From Chitinophagaceae bacterium (GTDB lineage: Bacteria > Bacteroidota > Bacteroidia > Chitinophagales > Chitinophagaceae), in NCBI GenBank assembly GCA_013140985.1, contig JABFRU010000022.1:1-35744 (forward strand): a stretch of DNA of 35,744 bases, in the 5' to 3' direction. This document shows positions 8,080 through 17,038 of the stretch, one piece after another. The translations under genes and the position numbers were made by a program. The notes below the pieces were generated by a model. The model saw only the letters and a program-made list of their open reading frames with translations. It ran no database searches and was not told where the DNA came from. Positions within the stretch are counted from its first letter, which is position 1, and every line of letters starts with the position of its first letter.

Positions 8080-10953
8080 ATGAAAAAAATATTTACGTTA
8101 TTATTAATACTCCCGTTCTACTTTGCTGCAAAGAGCCAGTTGCTGACAGAGAATTTCAGTTATACTGCCGGACAGTTATTAACTGCTAATGGCTGGACAG
8201 CGCATTCAGGTGCTGGAACAAATGCGATAACAGTAACATCACCAGGTTTGACTTATGCTGGGCATCCCGGTTCTGGCGTTGGAAATGGAGTGACAATGAC
8301 AACCAGTGGCGAGGATGATAACAAAACATTTACAGCCGTTACAAGTGGCACCGTTTATATCTCGTTCCTTGTAAATGTTAGCGCTGCAACAGCGACCGGC
8401 GATTATTTTGTCGGATTATTGACAAGTGCGTCAAGTTTTCCAGTAAGAATTTATGCTAAATCAGACGGGGCAGGAGGTTATTTTTTTGGTATTGGTAAGA
8501 ATGCTGCAGCGGCGGTATATGAAACAACGCAGAGAACATTCGGAACTACTTATTTTGTCGTTGGTAATTATATCTATAATACAGGTACAACCACAGACGA
8601 TGCTGTCAATCTTTGGGTAAATCCTGCTCTCGGGGGTTCTGAGCCTGCAGCGACTATTCCTAATGTGACCGGCGCTAATACGGACGTTACAACGATAGGT
8701 GCTGTTTATTTAAGACAGGGAACCGCAGCGAATGCATCAACTCAACAAGTAGATGCTATTTTAGCAGGTACAACATGGGCACAGGTTACTCCTTCTGCTG
8801 CTGTACCAACATTGAGTGTAACACCTTTTACTCCATTCGGTAATGTTTGTATCAATACAACAGCAGGGCCTAATTCATTTACAATAAACGGATCGAATCT
8901 TACAAATGCAAATATTACAGTAAGCGCTTTAGCTGGATATACTTATTCAACTACAGCAGGCGGAACTTATACTGCAAGCTTAAGCCTTCCACAAGGTGGC
9001 GGTACTTATTCACAACAAATATTTGTACAATTCACTCCCACTGCTGTGCAATCTTATAATGGTAATATATTCGTTGGTGGCGGAGGCGCAACTCCAATAG
9101 TTTTTCCAGTACCCGGAGCTGGTATAAATGATATGCCAACTGTAACAACAGGCGGATCAAGTGCTGTTACACAAACCACAGCTACTTGTGCAGGAAGTAT
9201 TCCTTCGATCGGGTGTTCTGCGATTTCTGCTTATGGTATTGAATACAGTACTACTGCAGGGTTTGCAAATGGTACAGGGACACCGGTAACGTCTTCCAAT
9301 CTTTCAGGGGGTAATTTCACTTCTAATCTTTCCGGCCTTACAGCCTCCACTACTTATTATTATCATGCTTATGCAACGAATGGTGCAGGTACGGCTTATG
9401 GTTCGGAACAATCATTTACAACAGCAAGTCCAAATCCCACTATTACTACATCAGCATTAGCGGCATTTGGTAATGTTTGCATCAATACAACAGCCGGTCC
9501 AAATTCATTTACGATAACTGGTTCTAACCTTACTTCTGCTAATGTTGACCTGGCAGCATTGGCAGGATTTACTTATTCAACTACTTCCGGCGGAACTTAT
9601 ACAACAACATTAAGCCTGCCACAACCGGGCGGATCTTATTCGCAACAAATATTTGTACGGTTCAATCCAACAGCAGTCCAATCTTACAATGGAAATATTG
9701 TTATTTCCGGCGGCGGTCTTGCAGCGAATGTAAATGTGGCTGCTTCGGGTTCGGGTGTGAATACTGCTCCATCAGTTACAACAGGTGCTGCCAGTGCCAT
9801 TACTCAAACCACTGCAACAGCGGCGGGCACCATTACTGCCACGGGTTGTACTTCTGTAACAGCTTATGGAATTGAGTATAGTCTTACCAATGGTTTTGCC
9901 AATGGAACAGGAACACAAGTAGTTTCTTCTAATCTTAGCGGAGGCAATTTTACTTCTAACCTTACCGGATTAACATCGAACACTACTTATTACTATAAAG
10001 CTTATGCAACAAACGGAGGCGGTACTACATGGGGGGCACAGCAATCCTTCACTACATTACCGCCTGTATTATCAGCTACTGCATTAACACCGTTTGGAAA
10101 CGTTTGTATCAATAATGCAGGAGGTCCGAATTCATTTACAATATCTGGTACCGGTCTTTCAAACGCCAACGTAACAGTAGCAGCATTGGCAGGATTTACT
10201 TATTCAACTGCATCAGGAGGAACTTATACAACAACATTATCTATTCCTCAGCCAGGCGGCGCATTCTCACAACAAATATTTGTACGATTCAGTCCAACGG
10301 CTGTTCAATCATACAATGGAAATATTGTTGTTGGTGGCGGAGGTGCAAACAATATCAATGTAGCAGCATCGGGTGATGGTGTAAACACATTGGCTACAGT
10401 AGTAACCGGCGCTGCAACAAATATTAATACGTTTAGCGCAACATTAGCAGGTCGTATTGCAGCTAATGGTTGCTCTAATGTTACAGCATACGGCATTGAA
10501 TACAGCGGCATCAATGGTTTTATCAGTGGTAATGGAAGTAAAGTTGCTTCCGGTAATTTAACCAGTGGAAGTTTCTCATCATCATTGACTGGATTGGTAC
10601 AAGGCGCTACTTATTATTATAAAGCATATGCAACAAACAGCGGTGGTACTTCTTATGGTTTACAGCAATCATTTACAGTTGCTTCTATCGCCAATGAATT
10701 TACATTCTATCCAAGCCCTGTTAGTCCGGGTGGAGAAGTAAGAGTAACGATGAACAATATTGCTCCCGGACATTATGGAGTACTGATCTTTAACAGCGAT
10801 GGAAAACTGGTTTATCAAAAAGACATGAACATCCAGGTCAACTTCATCAACCAGGCATTTACTATTCCGGGTCATTTACCGGGAGGTATTTACAGGGTAC
10901 AGTTGATCAATCACCTTGATATATTGTCAACGAAAACGGTGCTGATCCTGTAA
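8080..10953 (+). CDS. Large T9SS-secreted repeat protein with FN3-like units
   Basis: The ATG at 8080 gives a clean signal peptide (MKKIFTLLLILPFYFAAKSQ); an upstream in-frame ATG at 8056 adds eight residues. The 957-aa product has an N-terminal beta-rich, lectin-like region (ENFSYTAGQLLTANGW, about residues 20-235). Three tandem composite units of about 209 aa follow, each with FGNVCIN, YSQQIFV or FSQQIFV, TAVQSYNGNI and a fibronectin III-like half ending in YYYxAYATNxxGT. The C-terminal 85 residues match a type A T9SS sorting domain (FTFYPSPVSPGGEV through GGIYRVQLI). The protein is likely exported through type IX secretion and anchored or released at the surface. It follows the DUF5689 genes on the same strand, 70 bp away, and shares a terminator with the convergent nuclease gene. 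Confidence 0.85.
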   Translation: MKKIFTLLLILPFYFAAKSQLLTENFSYTAGQLLTANGWTAHSGAGTNAITVTSPGLTYAGHPGSGVGNGVTMTTSGEDDNKTFTAVTSGTVYISFLVNVSAATATGDYFVGLLTSASSFPVRIYAKSDGAGGYFFGIGKNAAAAVYETTQRTFGTTYFVVGNYIYNTGTTTDDAVNLWVNPALGGSEPAATIPNVTGANTDVTTIGAVYLRQGTAANASTQQVDAILAGTTWAQVTPSAAVPTLSVTPFTPFGNVCINTTAGPNSFTINGSNLTNANITVSALAGYTYSTTAGGTYTASLSLPQGGGTYSQQIFVQFTPTAVQSYNGNIFVGGGGATPIVFPVPGAGINDMPTVTTGGSSAVTQTTATCAGSIPSIGCSAISAYGIEYSTTAGFANGTGTPVTSSNLSGGNFTSNLSGLTASTTYYYHAYATNGAGTAYGSEQSFTTASPNPTITTSALAAFGNVCINTTAGPNSFTITGSNLTSANVDLAALAGFTYSTTSGGTYTTTLSLPQPGGSYSQQIFVRFNPTAVQSYNGNIVISGGGLAANVNVAASGSGVNTAPSVTTGAASAITQTTATAAGTITATGCTSVTAYGIEYSLTNGFANGTGTQVVSSNLSGGNFTSNLTGLTSNTTYYYKAYATNGGGTTWGAQQSFTTLPPVLSATALTPFGNVCINNAGGPNSFTISGTGLSNANVTVAALAGFTYSTASGGTYTTTLSIPQPGGAFSQQIFVRFSPTAVQSYNGNIVVGGGGANNINVAASGDGVNTLATVVTGAATNINTFSATLAGRIAANGCSNVTAYGIEYSGINGFISGNGSKVASGNLTSGSFSSSLTGLVQGATYYYKAYATNSGGTSYGLQQSFTVASIANEFTFYPSPVSPGGEVRVTMNNIAPGHYGVLIFNSDGKLVYQKDMNIQVNFINQAFTIPGHLPGGIYRVQLINHLDILSTKTVLIL
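8834..10690 (+). repeat. Three tandem intragenic repeats of about 630 bp
   Basis: Matching landmarks recur with periods of 630 and 627 bp: the FGNVCIN codons begin near 8836, 9466 and 10093. The units are in frame and remain similar at the DNA level (for example CAACAAATATTTGTAC appears in each), so they probably arose by duplication and can recombine. Confidence 0.85.
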
Positions 10954-10971
10954 AAAAGGTTATAGACAAAT

Positions 10972-11010
10972 GAAAAAGGCCATCCCGCTTTAAGCGGGAT
11001 GGCCTTTTTC
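10972..11010. terminator. Bidirectional Rho-independent terminator
   Basis: A perfect 19-bp inverted repeat (10972-10990 and 10992-11010) with a GC-rich core GGCCATCCCGC is bounded by A5 and T5 runs. It sits between two convergent genes and serves both strands. Confidence 0.92.
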
Positions 11011-11028
11011 ATGCGATAATGTTCTGTA

Positions 11029-12240
11029 TTAAAGACGCACCAGTTTAATCACTGTTTTGTACTGCTTGGTCTCAACTTGTAAAAAATAAACACCTCTTGT
11101 TACTGATGGGAAGGATGGTTGAACAATAGAATTAGCATTGATCATCCCATAAGATTGAGTGTTCAATACCTGTCCCTGCATATTTACTAAACGAAGTTGT
11201 ACATTGATCAGCGTTTTCGTGGCAGTAAGATTTAAATTCTGAATAAAAGGATTGGGAGAAACTTTTATTCCCAACTCATTTGCAGTAACGTTTGGTACAC
11301 TGGTAATGATACCCGCCAGGCTATATTTTGAAAAAACAGGATAATGATCTGAAGTGTTATGTGCAGTGATATAATCAGGGACCTGTGTTGTTACGTCTGT
11401 TCTTACCTGTGCAGAATTCAAAACATAATAAGCTTCTGCTTCATTAGAGATAACATGGTTGTCAATTACATTCGGAAAATTGATCATGCTGGTTTGCCCG
11501 GCTGCTCCTAACGGAAGTGTGACAGATTTGTAATGATCGGCATCAGTACTGTCAGTAATAATGGGTGTATAGGAGCTCACACTTGCCCCGGTATAAATGG
11601 ATGTGTGCAGGGCATCATTATAATCACCAATAATAAGAACAGTGGCAGAAGAGAATTGAGCATCCAAAGTGTCTTTTAACTCCTGTGCGCCTGCAAGACG
11701 GCGATTATAGTCTGTTTGAGTGTTTCCGGATTTTCCATGCACCACAATAAAATTGATGGTCTTGGTAATTCCATTGATCGTTACATCAGCTCTCATCAAA
11801 AAAGGTACCCGGCCATTGGCCCAATTGGAAACAGCCGTTGCACTTGTCAACATCATTCCCCTCGTTGTGATATTGGAGAAGATATCTTTCTTGTACATGA
11901 AAGCAAGCTTTTGATCCTGTCTCCAGCCATTGGTACCTATAGGTCCGCTTGTACTATACGGGGCAATAATATATTCAAAATTGCTGCCGAGAGAATCTCT
12001 TAATTTCCGAAGGTGTACGGTATCAACTATTTCAACTAATCCATAAATATCCGCATCAAAATAGCGCATCAGTTTTTTAGCATTGGCTTCCTGCAGGTCT
12101 TTATCTGTAGGACCGCTTGCATACGGTGCGCCAAAAAATTCAAGGTTCCAGCCGATCACATCTAATGTAGCGTTGCTGCTTTGTGAAAATGAAATGTTGC
12201 TTACAATAATAAGTACAAAGACGAATAAAAATTTTTTCAT
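11029..12240 (-). CDS. EEP-family nuclease/phosphatase with T9SS sorting domain
   Basis: The ATG at 12240 is preferred: it gives a signal peptide (MKKFLFVFVLIIVSNISFSQ) and avoids overlap with recJ, whereas a start at 12282 adds 14 residues. The 403-aa product keeps the EEP catalytic landmarks: IGWNLEFFG, GLVEIVD, FIVVHGKSG, IIGDYNDAL and NTSDHYPVF. The last 80 residues form a T9SS type A sorting tail (VSPNPFIQNLNL, then RGVYFLQVETKQYKTVIKL), so it should be secreted across the outer membrane, unlike the first EEP enzyme in this locus. Likely substrates are extracellular nucleic acids or other phosphodiesters. A TACATTTG -7-like box lies at 12259-12266 on the minus strand. Confidence 0.88.
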   Translation of the reverse strand: MKKFLFVFVLIIVSNISFSQSSNATLDVIGWNLEFFGAPYASGPTDKDLQEANAKKLMRYFDADIYGLVEIVDTVHLRKLRDSLGSNFEYIIAPYSTSGPIGTNGWRQDQKLAFMYKKDIFSNITTRGMMLTSATAVSNWANGRVPFLMRADVTINGITKTINFIVVHGKSGNTQTDYNRRLAGAQELKDTLDAQFSSATVLIIGDYNDALHTSIYTGASVSSYTPIITDSTDADHYKSVTLPLGAAGQTSMINFPNVIDNHVISNEAEAYYVLNSAQVRTDVTTQVPDYITAHNTSDHYPVFSKYSLAGIITSVPNVTANELGIKVSPNPFIQNLNLTATKTLINVQLRLVNMQGQVLNTQSYGMINANSIVQPSFPSVTRGVYFLQVETKQYKTVIKLVRL

Positions 12241-12278
12241 GCTTCTCAGTTTCGGTGACAAATGTAATGAATCAAAAC

Positions 12279-13979
12279 TCATTGAGCAGAAAGACGGAAA
12301 TCGATCATACGGACCTGCAATGTCTTTTGATCATTCCATTCGTTCTCATCTATTTTAAAAACTATATCAAGCGGTTTTTTTTGTTGCAACAAATGAAATT
12401 TGTCAGCCATGCCAAAACCAATTCCGGTGATGGTAACATTGTCCTGTTTTACAGAGAAACGGATATGTTGTTCTTTTACAATTTTTGACCAACCGCTATC
12501 CATCACATTTTTGACAATAAAAACAGGACGAAGATTTTCGGGACCGAAGGGTTCCATCTGGCAAAGTATGTCGTAAAATGATTGTTTGATATCTTTTAAT
12601 GTTATTTCAGCATCGATTATGATCTCGGGGATCAGTAACTCCTCTGTGATAGTGGCTGAGACAATTTCTTCGAATTTATTCCTGAAAGCATCTACTTGTG
12701 ATAATTCTAAAGTCATTCCGGCTGCAGCAAAATGGCCGCCGTATCCAAGCAAATGTTCCCGGCAGGCATGTATTGCTTCATATAAATTAAAACCCGGTAC
12801 ACTGCGGGCACTGCCGGCAGCATATTCACCTGATTGAGTCAACACGACTGTTGGGCGGTAATAATGTTCAATTAATCTTGATGCAACAATTCCGACTACG
12901 CCTTTATGCCAGTGTGGTTGAAAAACAACAGTTGATTTTCTCCTTATCCATTCTTCTTTTCCACTGATCAATGCCAGCGCCTCTTCGGTTATACTGCTGT
13001 CCACTTCTTTGCGATCGGTATTATCACTGTGCAGCATCTCAGCAAAATGTAAAGCTTCATCGTATGTTTCTGCAATGAACATATGCACCGCTTTGCTGGC
13101 ATCGTCCATTCTTCCGGCTGCATTTACCCTCGGTGCTATCATGAAAACAAGATTGTTGATATGCAGTGTTTTTACAAGACCGCTTAATTGTATCAATGCT
13201 TTGATACCATAGTTAGGATCTTCATTGGCTTTTTTCAAACCATGAAAAGCAAGGATGCGGTTCTCGCCGGTGATAGGAACAATATCAGCAGCGATAGCTG
13301 TTGCAAGCAGATCAAGATCTGCAAATGCGAGTTCTGCCGGCAGATCCAGTTTTTCTGTCAGTGCTGTTATCAGTTTAAAACCAACGCCACAACCACAGAG
13401 TTCTTTATAAGGATAATTACAATTTTTTTGTTTTGGGTTAAGAATAGCTACCGCAGGTGGCAATACTTCATCAGGAAGGTGGTGATCGCAAACAATAAAA
13501 TCAATACCAATACCCTTTGCATAAGCAATAAGTTCTGCTGATTTAATACCGCAATCAAGTGAAATGATCAAGCCGAAGCCATTCTCTTTTGCAAAATCAA
13601 TTCCAGCTTTGCTCACTCCATAGCCTTCCCGGTAGCGATGCGGAATGTAAAAATCAATAAGAGAATGAATTTTTTTGAGGAATTTATACATGCAGGCAAC
13701 AGCAGTAGTTCCATCCACATCATAGTCGCCGAACACCAATATTTTTTCCTGGTTGCTGATAGCCGTTATGATCCTTTCAACAGCTTTGTCCATGTCTTTC
13801 ATCAGCCATGGGCTGTGCAGGTCATGTAACTGTGGTCTGAAAAAATCTTTTGCCTGTTCGTAGGTTTCAATTCCACGTTGTAATAAAATTTTGCAGAGTA
13901 CAGGACTTATCGTTAGCGATTGATGCAATGATCTTGATTTTTCTTCATCAGCAGTTAATATGTTCCATCTTCTTTGCAT
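12279..13979 (-). CDS. recJ: Single-stranded-DNA-specific exonuclease RecJ
   Basis: The 566-aa product has the usual RecJ length and DHH-phosphoesterase motifs: FGDYDVDG (residues 83-90), SLDCGI, CDHHLPD (about 164-170), APRVNAAGRMDDAS, and GYGGHFAAAGM of the DHHA1 domain, followed by the C-terminal OB-fold region. RecJ is a cytoplasmic Mn-dependent 5'-3' exonuclease used in recombination and mismatch or excision repair. It ends 38 bp before the nuclease start and lies 13 bp downstream of the polyprenyl synthase gene on the same strand, so the two are probably co-transcribed. Confidence 0.96.
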   Translation of the reverse strand: MQRRWNILTADEEKSRSLHQSLTISPVLCKILLQRGIETYEQAKDFFRPQLHDLHSPWLMKDMDKAVERIITAISNQEKILVFGDYDVDGTTAVACMYKFLKKIHSLIDFYIPHRYREGYGVSKAGIDFAKENGFGLIISLDCGIKSAELIAYAKGIGIDFIVCDHHLPDEVLPPAVAILNPKQKNCNYPYKELCGCGVGFKLITALTEKLDLPAELAFADLDLLATAIAADIVPITGENRILAFHGLKKANEDPNYGIKALIQLSGLVKTLHINNLVFMIAPRVNAAGRMDDASKAVHMFIAETYDEALHFAEMLHSDNTDRKEVDSSITEEALALISGKEEWIRRKSTVVFQPHWHKGVVGIVASRLIEHYYRPTVVLTQSGEYAAGSARSVPGFNLYEAIHACREHLLGYGGHFAAAGMTLELSQVDAFRNKFEEIVSATITEELLIPEIIIDAEITLKDIKQSFYDILCQMEPFGPENLRPVFIVKNVMDSGWSKIVKEQHIRFSVKQDNVTITGIGFGMADKFHLLQQKKPLDIVFKIDENEWNDQKTLQVRMIDFRLSAQ

Positions 13980-13992
13980 CGGTCAGTTTGCC

Positions 13993-14955
13993 TTAATATT
14001 TTCGATCGGTAACAAATAATACCATATCCTGTAACCCTTGCCTGGCAGGGTTTTCAGGAAATTGATGAAGAACGGCCAATGCTTCATCACGGAATTCATT
14101 CATCTTCTTTTTTGCATAATCAATACCACCGGCCTGTTCTACCTGTTGTATCACCCATTTTACTTTTTCTTTTTCCCGGTTATTATTCTTTACGATGTAA
14201 ATGATCTTTCTGCGGGTACTCCCATCTACTTTATTCAACGTATAAATAAGCGGTAGCGTCAATTTTTTTTCTTTGATATCATTGCCGGTTGGTTTGCCTA
14301 CATTCTCACTGGCATAGTCAAAAAGGTCATCTTTTATCTGGAATGCCATACCTGTTTTTTCTCCAAACAGTTTCATTTTTTCAACAGCAGATTCATCATT
14401 ATTGGCCGACCAGGCACCCACAGCACAGGCTGAAGCAAGTAATGAAGCAGTTTTATTTTTAATGATCTCGTAGTAAATATCTTCTTTCAGGTTCAGGCTC
14501 CTGGCTTTTTGCATCTGTAGTAATTCTCCTTCACTCATTTTTCGAACAGCATCTGAAAGTATTTGCAAAGCCCGGAAATCATTGTTATCAAGAGAAAGTA
14601 ATAGTCCTTTTGCCAATAAATAATCGCCAATAAGTACGGTTGCTTTGGCTTTCCAAAGGGCATAAGTGGAAAAAAATCCTCTTCTTTCCAGCGAATCGTC
14701 CACTACATCATCATGCATAAGGGTAGCAGTATGGAGCAATTCTACCAGGGAAGCAGCCCTGTAAGATGACTCGGTTATTTGGCCGCACAATTTGGCAGAG
14801 AGCAATACAAACATGGGCCTCAATTGCTTACCTTTTCGCTTGACAATATATCGCATCATATAATCAAGCTTCCGGGACTGGCTTTTAACGGCATCCCTGA
14901 ATCTGGACTCAAAAATGCGTAATTCATCATTAATAAGGTCAGTGGGTAACTTCAT
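13993..14955 (-). CDS. Long-chain trans-polyprenyl diphosphate synthase
   Basis: The 320-aa product has both aspartate-rich motifs of the IspA/IspB superfamily: DDVVD (residues 82-86) within LLHTATLMHDDVVDD, and DDLFD (209-213) after KTGMAFQIK. GKQLRP near residue 42 binds the allylic or isopentenyl diphosphate. The residues four and five before the first motif are small (Ala/Thr), which favours a long-chain product such as the side chain of menaquinone. It probably makes the quinone tail precursor in the cytoplasm. The exact chain length cannot be read from the sequence, so I leave the symbol empty. It lies upstream of recJ with a 13-bp gap. Confidence 0.92.
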   Translation of the reverse strand: MKLPTDLINDELRIFESRFRDAVKSQSRKLDYMMRYIVKRKGKQLRPMFVLLSAKLCGQITESSYRAASLVELLHTATLMHDDVVDDSLERRGFFSTYALWKAKATVLIGDYLLAKGLLLSLDNNDFRALQILSDAVRKMSEGELLQMQKARSLNLKEDIYYEIIKNKTASLLASACAVGAWSANNDESAVEKMKLFGEKTGMAFQIKDDLFDYASENVGKPTGNDIKEKKLTLPLIYTLNKVDGSTRRKIIYIVKNNNREKEKVKWVIQQVEQAGGIDYAKKKMNEFRDEALAVLHQFPENPARQGLQDMVLFVTDRKY

Positions 14956-15078
14956 TCGTTAGGAGTGGCAATTTACGGGCAAAAAAATAATTCTGGGGGC
15001 GGGCAGCAAAATGGGGTTTATCATTGACTAAGTAATTGAAAAATAACCGGGAAACACGGTAAATTGTTTTCATAAAAA

Positions 15079-15109
15079 TTTGGTAATTAGTCCTCAATAT
15101 CTATTTTTG
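15079..15109 (+). promoter_or_regulatory. Consensus Bacteroidota promoter for the OmpA-family gene
   Basis: TTTG (15079-15082), exactly 19 bases, then TATTTTTG (15102-15109) match the TTTG-N19-TAnnTTTG consensus. The start codon follows 42 bp after the -7 box. It is the best promoter match in the window and fits a highly expressed outer-membrane protein. Confidence 0.75.
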
Positions 15110-15151
15110 CTTAGTATTTAGGACATTGTTCACAAATCTTAATCCTTAGTT

Positions 15152-16894
15152 ATGGCAAGCAAAAAGTATTTATTACTTGTTGCAGTAATGTGTTTTACTG
15201 TAATCAGTTCTTTCTCTCAAGTCAAGATCGGGACGTATTATGATTCTTCCCAGATACCTAATCGCAGGATGCCACAGCATTCTGAGTTTTTAAGTGGTAC
15301 CTACAATTTTCCGGCAAAGCCCCGCAACCAATGGGAAATTGGTATTAAAGGCGGTTTGTTCCAGGTATCAGGAGATATACCTGCTAAATTTTTATCACCA
15401 GGCTTTGGTCTTCATGTAAGAAAAGCTTTTGGTTATGTTTTTTCCATGCGCCTTGAGTATATCTATGGTATTGGTAAAGGATATGCATTCAGAGCTGCTA
15501 ACAACTATGCAAAAAATCCTGCATGGGGTACAAATATCTCCAATCCGGGTCAGCGGTATAACGCACCAATGGCAGTATCCGGAGCAGGAGGTGTGAGACA
15601 AGTAGTTTCTTCTGTAACTGGTCTGGCTCCAACCACACCCTGGGACAATGTCTATTACAACTACAAAACAGTTGTTCAGGACCTCAGTCTTGAAGGTATC
15701 ATAACATTGAACAATGTTCGCTTCCATAAAGCTAAAACAGGTTGGACAGTATATGGTATAGCCGGCATCGGTGGTACTGTTTATGATACTAAAGTGAATG
15801 CACTAAACGGATCTAACAAGTATGACTTTAATGCCTTAAACCAGTCTGATTACAAAAACCGCAAATCTTTCCTGAAGAATATGCGGAACAGTGTATTAGA
15901 TGATACATATGAAACACCAGCAGAAAACCAGGGAGAACGTCGTCCAAAATTGTTTGGAGATACATTCAAACCATCAGGAACTGTAGGTATGGGTATCAGC
16001 TTTAAATTAAGCAAGACTATTAACATAGCACTGGAAGATCGCTGGACATTTATTAAGGACGATCTTCTCGATGGACAGCGCTGGCAGGAGCATGCATGGG
16101 GCGATGCTGTATTGACCCGTGACTTCGATTCTTACAACTACCTGAGCCTTGGATTGAATCTTAATCTTGGAGGTAAATCTGTTGAACCTTTGTGGTGGCT
16201 TAATCCATTGGATTATGCTTACAGCGAGATTCGCAACCCTCGCTTGATGCGCTTACCAAAACCAGTATTACCTGATACAGATGGTGATGGTGTTACTGAC
16301 CAGTTTGACCTTGAACAAACACCTGCTAATTGCCCTGTTGACAGCCATGGTGTAACTAAAGATACAGATGGTGATGGCGTTCCTGATTGTAAAGAAAAAG
16401 AACTCATCACTCCTACATATTGTCAGCCTGTAGATGCTGATGGCGTTGGTAAATGCCCAGTTCCTTGCCCTGATCCTGCAACTTGTGGATTGTGTACAAC
16501 CCCTTGTGGCGGCGGCGGCGGAACCTGTGCTACTACTCTTGGTGCTTTACCAAGTGTTTCCTTCAAGGTTAACTCAACTGTATTAAGTGCTGATGCAAAA
16601 GCTGTGTTGGCAACTGTAGCGGCTAAAATGAGAAATAACCCAGGCTGTAAAGTGGTTGTGGTCGGTTACTGCTCTTCTAACAAAAAAGAACAGCAATTGA
16701 GCTGGGATCATGTAAATGCAGTAATTAACTATATGGTGGATTCAGAAGGTATCAGCTCTGACCGCTTTATCTTCAATTATATGCAAGAAGGTGGCGATTG
16801 CAATACCGTTGACCTCCGTGCAGCCGGCGAAGGTGAAGATGGACCAAACAGGGTAGAACCTCCGCATCCTAACCTGATGAAGAAGAACAAATAA
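15152..16894 (+). CDS. OmpA-family outer-membrane protein with TSP3-like repeats
   Basis: The 580-aa product has a signal peptide (residues 1-22, ending SSFSQ) and an N-terminal beta-barrel-like region of about 350 residues. Calcium-binding TSP3-like repeats follow (DTDGDGVTDQFD and DTDGDGVPDCKE, near 375-415), then a Cys/Gly-rich linker and an OmpA C-terminal domain (from about 470: VSFKVNSTVLSADAKAVL, VVVVGYCSS, QQLSWDHVNAVINYM). In canonical OmpA domains the GYTD Asp and the LSxxRA Arg hold the diaminopimelate of peptidoglycan; here the matching positions are Ser and His. Peptidoglycan anchoring may therefore be altered. It has its own strong promoter and terminator, so it is monocistronic. 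Confidence 0.88.
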   Translation: MASKKYLLLVAVMCFTVISSFSQVKIGTYYDSSQIPNRRMPQHSEFLSGTYNFPAKPRNQWEIGIKGGLFQVSGDIPAKFLSPGFGLHVRKAFGYVFSMRLEYIYGIGKGYAFRAANNYAKNPAWGTNISNPGQRYNAPMAVSGAGGVRQVVSSVTGLAPTTPWDNVYYNYKTVVQDLSLEGIITLNNVRFHKAKTGWTVYGIAGIGGTVYDTKVNALNGSNKYDFNALNQSDYKNRKSFLKNMRNSVLDDTYETPAENQGERRPKLFGDTFKPSGTVGMGISFKLSKTINIALEDRWTFIKDDLLDGQRWQEHAWGDAVLTRDFDSYNYLSLGLNLNLGGKSVEPLWWLNPLDYAYSEIRNPRLMRLPKPVLPDTDGDGVTDQFDLEQTPANCPVDSHGVTKDTDGDGVPDCKEKELITPTYCQPVDADGVGKCPVPCPDPATCGLCTTPCGGGGGTCATTLGALPSVSFKVNSTVLSADAKAVLATVAAKMRNNPGCKVVVVGYCSSNKKEQQLSWDHVNAVINYMVDSEGISSDRFIFNYMQEGGDCNTVDLRAAGEGEDGPNRVEPPHPNLMKKNK

Positions 16895-16909
16895 GCTTTA
16901 AATATGCTG

Positions 16910-16939
16910 AAAAAACCCTCCCAACCGGGAGGGTTTTTT
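16910..16939 (+). terminator. Rho-independent terminator
   Basis: CCCTCCC (16916-16922) pairs with GGGAGGG (16927-16933) around AACC, flanked by A6 and T6. It lies 16 bp beyond the stop codon of the OmpA-family gene. The symmetry means it could also act on the minus strand. Confidence 0.92.
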
Positions 16940-17038
16940 ATTTGACCTCACCTTTACAATAACCTTAACTGGCACTCTTTGGGGCACTAAGTTTTTTCCG
17001 TAAGTTTTGCAGCTAACAGTTAACTTTGCCAACCTTTT

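Noticed and set aside
8834-10690. CRISPR-like array of repeats
   Set aside because: Units are about 630 bp, in frame and part of one coding sequence, with no cas gene nearby.
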